DNA from: Cepaea nemoralis
Taxonomy: Eukaryota > Mollusca > Gastropoda > Stylommatophora > Helicidae
DNA length: 64,000 nt
Direction: 5' to 3'
NCBI GenBank assembly: GCA_014155875.1
Contig: JACEFZ010012579.1
Location: 1 to 64,000, forward strand
Below are positions 31,650-38,724 of the stretch, in pieces (positions within the stretch are counted from its first letter, which is position 1; each line of letters begins with the position of its first letter). The notes beneath the pieces were generated by a model, which did no database searches, was not told the origin of the DNA, and was given only the letters and a program-made list of their open reading frames with translations. The position numbers were made by a program, and so were the translations under genes.

Positions 31650-32691
31650 TTAGTTTCGGTATCTAGTTAGGTCTGAGACCCAACTATTGAATGACGAATT
31701 ATATCCAAACCATTTCACTAAATACTCTTTACCACCACCTCTCCTTCGCCTTTCTTGTAAGATCGATTCAACACGATACACCTGCTTATCTCCGACTGCT
31801 TGAAGCTCTTCGCGGTAGAATGATCCGTGTAGTTCTGCCCCCGAATCGTCTTTTAGTACATATGTCACCGGACTGGTCTGGTTTATGCGACTGACGGTAA
31901 ATAATTCTTCTGTCCACGACGGCATATACCCTTTTTTAAAAGTTTGTTTGGGTTGCGCCAGTCTGACTCGGTCCCCGGGTGTAAAATGTACTTTTCTCGA
32001 CATGTCTGTCTTACTGTACAAGTTATTCCACACATCTTCTTGATTAGTATAGTTGACTTGTCTGGGAGCCATGCGAATACTTCTGTGATACGAATTGTTG
32101 TAGTTTCTGATCAGTTTATCTATGACGTCAACGTAGCGCAGTGCATTGGTCTTGGTGAAATAACGCGTCATTTTTTCTTTCAGTGTCCGGTTTAATCTTT
32201 CCACTATAGCCGCCGTAATGTCTTCATTCTCGGTAGTAAAGAAATGCACACCTCGATCTTTCAGAAATTTTAAGAAGGTCTGGTTGACAAATTCCGAACC
32301 TTTGTCGGTCTGAAAATTTATCGGCTGTCTATCATCAAAGATTTTACTCACAACCTCCACCAGCGCTTTCCCCGTTTTCTTCTGGATTGGAATGGCCCAG
32401 GCATATTTACTAAACACATCGATGCACGTCACGAGATACGACAACCCACCGTTGTCTCTTTTTAATAGTCTCATATCTATCACATCGGCTTGAAACTGTT
32501 GATTTATCCCACCCGTTATGGTCTGCCGTCTCTGAAAACGACGACGGATCGGTTTATGCAAGGTATACGTGTCCTGATGTCGTAACCAAGTCTCTATTTT
32601 CTTCAGTTTAGTATTTCGTTTTAAGGCAGGCCCCTCCATAGGCTCCGGGTTTCTTAGGGTCGTAGTAATACTTTCTTAATTGCGCGGCCAT
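31650..32691 (-). pseudogene. INT: Polinton integrase (RVE fold plus chromodomain), one frameshift
   Basis: The main open stretch (31650-32639, 329 residues) carries the retroviral-type core: D52 in ADVIDM, D112 in FQTDKGSEF, E147 in AIVERLN, then a C-terminal chromodomain (VYRVESILQ...YLVKWFGY...SWVSDL). The family inserts element DNA and makes the 6-bp duplication seen here. The usual N-terminal block (an LRKYYYDP-type start and a G-x-Y-GG turn) lies in a different frame upstream, from the ATG at 32691, which overlaps the preceding gene by 16 bases. The two frames meet at a run of four C at 32631-32634, where one base seems extra. Internal initiation could still give a core lacking about 20 residues. 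The lesion may be real or a homopolymer error. Confidence 0.9.
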
Positions 32692-33143
32692 TTTTCCCAC
32701 TTGGGTGTAGGTATCCTACTCTTCTTCTTGCTTCGCCTGAGCTTATACGGCGGAGTGGTCTCGACTAGTTGACTTTTGACTGTTAATGGCGTATGGACAG
32801 TTACTTGACTCTTGGGCTCGCTTACTTCAATAGGCTGACTAGGTGTCTCGGCTATTTGACTGGATGTCTCGACGACGGCTGCTGGTAAAGTCCTGACTTC
32901 GGGTTTTTGTTCCTTGATATCCACTAGGCCTAAAGGCTTGTGTCTGTACTGATCTAGTCGATTCAGGTACCGTTGCAAGGTTTGTTGGTATACTCGGGCT
33001 TTTTCACGCGGTGGTAAATCTTCACTTTCCAAGACTTGTCGCATTTGTTGGTCCAAGTCACGCAGGCTATCATTTAGTGTGTCAGGTGGTGTATAAGGTT
33101 TTTCTAGCAGTCGAGGGTCGATCAGGAGCATTTTCTTAGCCAT
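32676..33143 (-). CDS. hypothetical Polinton protein
   Basis: 155 residues. The N-terminal half is charged and helical (LRDLDQQMRQVLESEDLPP, then REKARVYQQTLQRYLNRLDQ), the middle is Pro/Thr/Val-rich, and the C-terminus is basic (YKLRRSKKKSRIP). I do not know its function. Proteins with a similar helical N-terminus and basic tail sit between ATPase and integrase genes in other Polintons. It overlaps the integrase start by 16 bases and looks intact. Confidence 0.65.
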   Translation of the reverse strand: MAKKMLLIDPRLLEKPYTPPDTLNDSLRDLDQQMRQVLESEDLPPREKARVYQQTLQRYLNRLDQYRHKPLGLVDIKEQKPEVRTLPAAVVETSSQIAETPSQPIEVSEPKSQVTVHTPLTVKSQLVETTPPYKLRRSKKKSRIPTPKWEKWPRN

Positions 33144-33187
33144 TACAAACCCACCACGCTTTTCAGCACATTTACAATGGGGCCGAG

Positions 33188-33466
33188 TCAGGCGCCAATG
33201 AAACCACCTTGTTGGAGAATCTGTTTCCTTTTCTTGAGTGACAGTTTCTTACCCGTGAGTGCTCTCAGACTGTTTTTGTGTCGCTGCAGCCGGCGCTTCT
33301 GACTCGGGGTCAGAGGAACATTCCCTTTTAAGACATTGTGACAGCATTCACATATTGATTGGACGAGCTCCGGGGAAGCCGTTTTAATTACGGCCTTTAC
33401 GGCGGCCGGCTTCGCCTCACCCAGAAAGCGCAACATGGCCCCTTGACGTTTCACTCGGTTGGACAT
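33188..33466 (-). CDS. small basic conserved Polinton protein
   Basis: 92 residues from the ATG at 33466. The phrase ICECCHNVLKGNVPLTPSQK, then LRRHK-like RLQRHKNSLRAL and a basic run ending QQGGFIGA, is characteristic of a short protein encoded next to the ATPase in many Polintons; its function is unknown. The frame can be read 39 codons further upstream, but those residues are encoded by an inserted LINE tail and are not part of the native protein. The native arrangement was the ATPase stop with this ATG one base later; the insertion kept the ATG through its target duplication. Confidence 0.85.
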   Translation of the reverse strand: MSNRVKRQGAMLRFLGEAKPAAVKAVIKTASPELVQSICECCHNVLKGNVPLTPSQKRRLQRHKNSLRALTGKKLSLKKRKQILQQGGFIGA

Positions 33467-33468
33467 AT
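33457..33468. repeat. target site duplication of LINE tail, left
   Basis: GGTTGGACATAT, identical to 33611-33622 on the other side of the insertion. Confidence 0.93.
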
Positions 33469-33610
33469 CTTCTTCTTCTTCGTTCATCCGGAGTTTTTTT
33501 TCGGATGTGATTGCGTTGTGCCTGTTTACAGCAGAGCTGCGTTCTTGCGCCGTTAGGCCGACACATCCGACTTCTGCGGGCATTTGTTGACCGGGTTAAC
33601 CTTCCCGGGG
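33469..33610 (-). mobile_element. 5'-truncated I/Nimb-like LINE tail inside Polinton
   Basis: 142 bases that read on the minus strand from GGGAAGGTTAACCCGGTCAA to CTCCGGATGAACG and a (GAA)n tail. The same sequence ends the full LINE at 61208. Truncation at the 5' end, a simple 3' tail and the 12-bp duplication are the marks of target-primed reverse transcription. Confidence 0.93.
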
Positions 33611-33622
33611 GGTTGGACATAT
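33611..33622. repeat. target site duplication of LINE tail, right
   Basis: GGTTGGACATAT; its last base is also the last base of the ATPase stop codon on the minus strand. Confidence 0.93.
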
Positions 33623-34236
33623 TACTTGGGGACGTAGACAACTTGGTGTTGGTCAGGAAATATATTACTGCATAAGCGGAGCTGATCCGGTGTTTCCTGT
33701 CGAAGGTCGAATAACAAATACCCGTGTGGAGTCGCTGTCGCGTCTTTAAAACTATCTTGAACATATGACACGCGGCCTGGATACATCTGTTTGGCCAGAC
33801 TCGTAATTTGTGCCCCGTCGCGAGGATTCTTAAACACGACTAGGTAATGAGAATTCAGACTGATTGTCCTTTGTTCTTTGCTCTTACCAAAGAGGTTCTG
33901 CACTATATACATGACACTGAGGTTACGATGATGACTACCCTTAGTAAATAGTTTGGTTACCCTATCATCTGTCTCGGACATTAGGTCATCTATGACCACT
34001 AGCCGACGTCTATCACCTGTCCATTTTTCCACGTCGGGTAGTCCCTCGTTAAATACAACACCCTTCATAGTCTCGTACATGGGTTGCCATTCTCCGTAGC
34101 ACCATATAATCTCCTCTGGCATCGGGACGACCATGTCTGGGAGATGGGTCAGGAACTGCTGTACAAAGACGGATTTACCGCATCCCGTTGGGCCCGCGAT
34201 CAAGGAAGTAAACGGGTGTTTCCATCTAGGATCCAT
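33622..34236 (-). CDS. ATP: A32-like genome-packaging ATPase
   Basis: 204 residues of the FtsK/HerA-A32 type. Walker A is GPTGCGKS (15-22), Walker B LVVIDD (79-84), and a polar residue after the third strand lies in YIVQNLF (about 110-115). In the family this enzyme pumps DNA into the particle. It is the first gene of the minus-strand block, 72 bases inside the right TIR, so its promoter probably lies in or beside the TIR. It looks intact; the LINE tail lands at its stop codon without altering the protein. Confidence 0.93.
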   Translation of the reverse strand: MDPRWKHPFTSLIAGPTGCGKSVFVQQFLTHLPDMVVPMPEEIIWCYGEWQPMYETMKGVVFNEGLPDVEKWTGDRRRLVVIDDLMSETDDRVTKLFTKGSHHRNLSVMYIVQNLFGKSKEQRTISLNSHYLVVFKNPRDGAQITSLAKQMYPGRVSYVQDSFKDATATPHGYLLFDLRQETPDQLRLCSNIFPDQHQVVYVPK

Positions 34237-34308
34237 GACTACGAATGACCACCTAGCTACTCATGTCACGCATTTTTATTAGGTTCGAACCTACCTGGTC
34301 CGACCGAC

Positions 34309-34737
34309 CCTGCTCACTGCCCTGCATCCCGACCCTGCCCTCACTTTACCACCCCGCCCGACTCCGCTTGTTTGTCGACCACCTGACACCTCTTATGTCG
34401 TCTATACAAACGGGAAGCTAATTAATGCATTACACAGGCTGACATATTCTGAATCAATTAGCAAACCTGGCGCCATAGTTATCGAGCTCATCTTCACTTA
34501 ACCTACCCACCTAGTTCAATTGATCTTTTCATTGTTAACCCCGATGCTCTGATTAAAAACGACAGCTGACACTTAAAAAAGCAGGAAGGAGCTGGAAGGC
34601 ATGAGGCAGGCCACAACCCATCCACCACGAGACATGAGGCATAAACCCCCACCAAGAGACATGAGACGAGAATGTGCAATGAGATATATCTCATTGCTCA
34701 TTGCTCAAACCGCCTCGTATCCATCCTATATACTACT
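34309..34737 (-). repeat. Polinton right terminal inverted repeat
   Basis: Reverse complement of 18495-18920 with a few changes, ending ...CCTATATACTACT. Just inside it (about 34280) is a box B-like GGTTCGAACC. Confidence 0.95.
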
Positions 34738-34743
34738 AGCATC
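34738..34743. repeat. Polinton right target site duplication
   Basis: AGCATC, matching 18489-18494. The following TCATTTAATTCATATA continues the interrupted tandem unit. Confidence 0.95.
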
Positions 34744-34788
34744 TCATTTAATTCATATAGTAGTGATATAAGCTCCCGTTCCCGACTA

Positions 34789-34823
<35 letters not shown>

Positions 34824-34965
34824 GAGCCGGCCTGGCTTCACCTAGTCCCTGGTGGGGAGCATGTAATTTAATTCATATAAGTAGTCAAATAAGCTCCCGT
34901 TCCCGACTATCTGTCTGTCTGTCTATCTAACCAGGCGTGGTTTCGCCCAGCTCCTGGCGCACAGT
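34744..34965. repeat. tandem repeat with boundary motif, right of Polinton
   Basis: Continues the array at 18125-18494: (TCTG)n, a GACCCGGC-like boundary motif and AGCTCCCGTTCCCGACTATC recur. The array was one locus before Polinton insertion. Confidence 0.8.
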
Positions 34966-35455
34966 AACTTAAAAGAATGTTTTTCCACACACCATCCATT
35001 ATTTTTAATGAAAACTGTTTTTAATCACCGACATGACACTTGATAGCTTCTTTAAGCAGAAAAAGATGGGTTACAATGTTATGCATTATGCATTATTTTT
35101 ATGAAACCTTTGAAAATGCCTTAAAGATTATATCATTATTTATTATAACTCATATGCCTGAAAATAACTATAGACAAAGAGTTTAACAATAGTGCAAGTA
35201 AGTCCAACAATATGACTATAAAGTATATAAAAATGTTATTAAAAGTTATGCCCCTTGAAATAACTTTTCTAGAGTGAAGTCCCCCTGCTATATAGAAATT
35301 ATATAATGAAAAATGAAAAATTAAATGTTATTAAGTGAGTAGCCGATTTTACACTAAGAAACTATTATAGTCGGTTGCACAGGAATGGAAGGAAGACGTG
35401 TAGAAAATTTCATCTCAATCGGATGGACCGTTCGCGAACGCATAAAGGACGGACA
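34966..35455. repeat. interspersed repeat of about 450 bp, copy B
   Basis: Partner of copy A (17340-17880). It shares TTATTTTTATGAAA, TTTGAAAATGCCTTAAAGAT and the end ATCTCAATCGGATGGACCGT with CGCATAAAGGAC, after which a microsatellite starts. Confidence 0.65.
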
Positions 35456-35516
35456 CCCATACATACATACATACATACATACATACATACATACATACAT
35501 ACATACATACATACAT

Positions 35517-35587
<71 letters not shown>

Positions 35588-35600
35588 TACATACATACAT
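35456..35600. repeat. (CATA)n(CA)n microsatellite
   Basis: A long CATA run followed by CA and again CATA. Open frames on both strands are artefacts. Confidence 0.95.
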
Positions 35601-35650
35601 ACACACATCGATTTTTATAGATATAGACTAGGTAATAAAATAGTTCCGTA

Positions 35651-35842
35651 CTTCCCAGGAAGGTTAACCCGGTCAACAAATGCCCGGAGAAGTCGGAAGT
35701 GTCGGCCTAACGGCGCAAGAACGCAGCTCTGCTGTAAACAGGCACAACGCAATCACGTCCGAAAAATCTCTCCGGGTGAACGCAGAAGAAGAAGAAGAAG
35801 CAGAAGCAGAAGAAGAAGAAGAAGAAGAAGAAGAAGACGACG
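35651..35842 (+). mobile_element. 5'-truncated I/Nimb-like LINE tail
   Basis: Plus-strand copy of the LINE 3' end (GGAAGGTTAACCCGGTCAAC to CCGGGTGAACG) with an expanded (GAA)n tail. It is flanked by 13-bp duplications AAATAGTTCCGTA (35638-35650) and AAATGGTTCCGTA (35843-35855), one mismatch. Confidence 0.88.
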
Positions 35843-36034
35843 AAATGGTTCCGTAGTAAGTTCAGTTATGTGTTTTGTAAATGTGGAGTGTTGGACAATG
35901 ATCTGAATCCTTCTGTTTGCATGTGTAGTTATAGATTCCAGCTGATCTATATTTCGTCTCTTCTCTTTGTTTCTCTTCCTCGGACAATCCTATGCTTCTC
36001 CAGTTCTCGTTCCCAGTTTCTCAGTTATATATAT

Positions 36035-36286
36035 TTACAGGACATCGCTGTCAACACCAGCATTTTACCGCTGTTGTTGATGTCTTGGCAAGATTACGCT
36101 CAGTAGTTTGCCATTGCTTTCTGAGCGACCGGCTCATATATGCCCATAAGTAACCTACGCGACGCCATCCGCTACCGAATCTCGCGCACTGCGTTACCCT
36201 ACGTTGATATACGGGATTACGGAGAAAGTCAATAACCCCTTCGCCAGCAACTGAAAAATGCTGGTGTTGACTGCAACGTCCTGTAA
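36035..36286. mobile_element. foldback MITE with about 33-bp inverted ends
   Basis: Starts TTACAGGACATCGCTGTCAA and ends in the reverse complement TTACAGGACGTTGCAGTCAA, each followed by CACCAGCATTTT inward. 252 bases, no coding capacity. A truncated copy in the other orientation lies at about 50065-50282. The target duplication is unclear, so the superfamily is open. Confidence 0.75.
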
Positions 36287-36478
36287 GGGATATGCAACAG
36301 TTTTTAAAAAAAATTTCATGCAACATAATAGGTAAATACAAAACTTGGACCGGCAATAGTCATAAAAAAAATGCACCCTGTATAAGGTGACAAACCGCTG
36401 GCATATCAAGACAGTTTTGTGTCAACATGTGTGTGTGTTTGCGCGCACGTATGTGATATGTGTCGCCGTTGATAAAGG

Positions 36479-37438
36479 CTAGTGGACGCGTAGGCTAGTG
36501 TCTGTGTCTGTGTGTGTCATATCTTGTTGAGCTTCTTCTTGTATTTTGTGTGCATTATTCTCCTGTACCGAGTCGGCGGCAGTCAGTATTTGTTTCGGTA
36601 ACTTCGGTAAGGTGAAAAGATCTGGATACCATTTTTTAATTGCTCGGAACTGGTTTGTAGCTTGCCGTACAAACTGGTTATCGTCTCTGGGAAACGTGGG
36701 ATGGTGGCCAAGAAATACCAGAAGACGGGACGAATCGTCTATTTCGCAGCTACGATCCCAATCCGTTATTTTCTGTGCCGGTTTTCTACACGCCTCCAAT
36801 ACAGCAAATGTATCCTGAGCAATAGCCTCCGCATTTGTTCCCCAGCAAAGAAAGAATAAACGCTTTTGTGTGCTAAAATAAGTCGCATAAAAGACCACTA
36901 GAGAGACAAATTCCTGCCAGATAGGGAAATGTTGGTTCTCCCAGCTGTAGGTCAGGGAAGCATTGAGTAACAGTACTCCTCTGTCTGCCCACACCTCGTG
37001 ACAACTATCGTAGTCAGCTCCACGTTCTAGGTAGCCAGCCTCGACTAGAACATCGTGTAGAACTGCCAGACTTTTGCCCGTGTTATTTGGGAACTCACCA
37101 TGACCAACATCTTTGTCAATGAACTTTCCCTTTGGAAATGAAAATGCGAACCCCGTAGCCAAACTTTCATCGTAAATGGGGGAATGGCCTAGGACGATAA
37201 CTTTGACATCTTGAGGAGGACACCGAGACAACGCCAGCAAGATCTTCCTTCTGTCCGGTACCATCCGTTTATTGTAATGTTGAACACTCACCTCCACACT
37301 TGAAATGCTGTCGTGCAGCAGGGGTAGCAATTTGGTGTCACGGTGGAATATTGACTTCCAGCCTTGATGTACGTTGTTTTTCTCCAACAACTGCATCATA
37401 TCCTCGCCATCCTGTGCGCTGTCCATCTCGGGGGTCAC
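36479..37438 (-). CDS. uracil-DNA glycosylase-like protein, terminal exon, altered active site
   Basis: The exon opens at 37438 right after a good acceptor on the minus strand (TTTCTTGTTCTAG), so at least one exon lies upstream. The first ATG is at 37426, giving 315 residues. The fold-defining UNG blocks are present: the strand VKVIVLG (about 78-84), GFAFSF (96-101), WADRGVLLLNASLTY (150-164), FLCWG (196-200) and LGHHP (243-247). The water-activating motif, GQDPYH in family-1 UNG, reads GHSPIY here (84-89), so the catalytic Asp is Ser; the Asn of LLLN and the late His remain. It may therefore bind but not hydrolyse uracil-DNA, or work differently. The Asp/Thr-rich C-terminal tail is unusual. 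It lies 1.7 kb outside the Polinton, so it is not part of it. Confidence 0.75.
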   Translation of the reverse strand: MTPEMDSAQDGEDMMQLLEKNNVHQGWKSIFHRDTKLLPLLHDSISSVEVSVQHYNKRMVPDRRKILLALSRCPPQDVKVIVLGHSPIYDESLATGFAFSFPKGKFIDKDVGHGEFPNNTGKSLAVLHDVLVEAGYLERGADYDSCHEVWADRGVLLLNASLTYSWENQHFPIWQEFVSLVVFYATYFSTQKRLFFLCWGTNAEAIAQDTFAVLEACRKPAQKITDWDRSCEIDDSSRLLVFLGHHPTFPRDDNQFVRQATNQFRAIKKWYPDLFTLPKLPKQILTAADSVQENNAHKIQEEAQQDMTHTDTDTSLRVH

Positions 37439-37680
37439 CTAGAACAAGAAACATCAAATCGAGATCAACTAAGGTCACGTGCACAGATTATCTACACATC
37501 TAGATGCATTTATAAACACCTATCTAAGCGAGAGATTAATTATACAAAATAATATTAAAATTGCCTGTGTTATCTTTTCATGTGTTGGATGTTCCCTGAA
37601 TGTCGAGGTTAGTGTGTGGGTTAAATGGGTCATGACTGATTCAGTCGAGTCCCCAATCAGTTATGTGTAACACCAGCATC

Positions 37681-38087
37681 CTCTAAACCAGTGGTTCTCA
37701 GTCGGTGGGAAAATACCCCCAGGAGGGAATTTTATGGTTTCGGGGGGGGGGGGGGGGGGGGGGTTAAGATTATTTCAAGATCGCGTTAATACATGAACCG
37801 ATTACTTGATATTGTTTTTCCCTCCATACTTTACGGTTCTGCACTTCTCGCCCTTCTGAAATTCGTTATATAACAAGGAGACCGGGAAATCACGTTTTAT
37901 GTAGACATCTAGACTTGTTCTAGTATGTGTTATTAACTTTAGCTTCCATTTTTAAGTATACTGTGTAAAAAGGGGGGGGGGGGGTGTGGATTTATAGAGA
38001 GGAAATACGAAATGTTGGGAATGACATTCTGAACATATGGTGAAGAGGTGTATGGGCCAAATAATTTGGAGAACCACTACTCTAAAC
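37681..38087. mobile_element. hAT-type MITE with 8-bp target duplication
   Basis: The element 37689-38079 (391 bases) starts CAGTGGTTCTC and ends GAGAACCACTA. It is flanked by CTCTAAAC on both sides (37681-37688, 38080-38087). Eight-base duplications and CAG-type ends define hAT. There is no transposase. It contains a 20+ base poly-G run (about 37742-37763) and a shorter one near 37972. Confidence 0.92.
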
Positions 38088-38224
38088 ACTACCTCCTTCT
38101 TCTCCTTCTTTGAGCGTCAAACAATACTATGTGTGTTTATTTGCGAACTGTCGTAGTGGCCTTAAAGGTTTCCCCAATTGATTTCCGGTGTTATATGTGT
38201 ACTAAATTGAACCTTTAAAAAAAA

Positions 38225-38290
38225 AAGTCGCTTACAAGTCGACAGGGTCGACTTCATTGCGCCGGGTTTTATCCCATTTGTCTTCTTTAA
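38225..38290. repeat. SINE body fragment
   Basis: GTCGACAGGGTCGACTTCAT and GCCGGGTTTTATCCCAT match the SINE body at about 5965-6015. Confidence 0.55.
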
Positions 38291-38489
38291 ATATACTGGA
38301 CACAACATTACGGTCCGATGTGTTTGTGTGTTTATTATATGACCTAGGCTGGTTTAATATAAAAATAAAATTATGAGACCTAAGGTGCTATCTCAATGGT
38401 TTGATATGAATTCTGTCCGTATTCCATAGTTGTGGGTTCATCTGTATGATAAACCTAGCTAATGAAGACACTTTTTTTTTTTTTGAGTG

Positions 38490-38585
38490 TCTAGTTGGTA
38501 ATGCGTCGAAATACACTTGTTCCTGCAGCGAGGCGCCGTCGTCATTTAGAAGTGACAGGTTCGAATCCCGGTCGGTAACTATAGC
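38490..38585 (+). repeat. tRNA-derived SINE-like head
   Basis: TCTAGTTGGTAATGCG (box A-like) and GGTTCGAATCCCGG (box B) lie about 70 bases apart. This is longer than in a real tRNA, so it is a SINE relic. Confidence 0.45.
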
Positions 38586-38724
38586 TTTCAAATTATATGT
38601 TGTCTAGTGCGTCCTCTATACTCCATTTTCTTCTCCTTCTATCAGTTCAAACTATGTGTGTTTATTTATGAACTATCTTAGTTACCTCAAAGGATTCCCC
38701 AATTGATTTCCTAGTAGCTAGACA

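Larger units (their letters stand above)
18495..34737. mobile_element. complete Polinton (Maverick) element, 16,243 bp
   Basis: Bounded by inverted repeats starting 5'-AGTAGTATATAGG and by a perfect 6-bp target duplication. It encodes the full Polinton set: protein-primed-type PolB on +, and on - ATPase, integrase, penton-like protein, major capsid protein, adenain-like protease and accessory proteins. Polintons are integrated DNA viruses or virus-like transposons that replicate with their own PolB, integrate with an RVE-family integrase, and probably form particles. The only clear gene lesion is one frameshift in the integrase; a LINE tail insertion spares both flanking frames. TIRs at about 99% identity over most of their length suggest fairly recent arrival. 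The left 3.7 kb lacks genes and is full of simple and subterminal repeats. Confidence 0.96.

Noticed and set aside
33467..33583. N-terminal extension of the small basic Polinton protein
   Set aside because: Encoded by the inserted LINE tail; the native ATG at 33466 is marked by the target duplication.
36479..37438. Glycosylase-like exon as cargo of the Polinton
   Set aside because: The Polinton right end and its target duplication are at 34737-34743, so this exon is outside, and it has a host-type splice acceptor.
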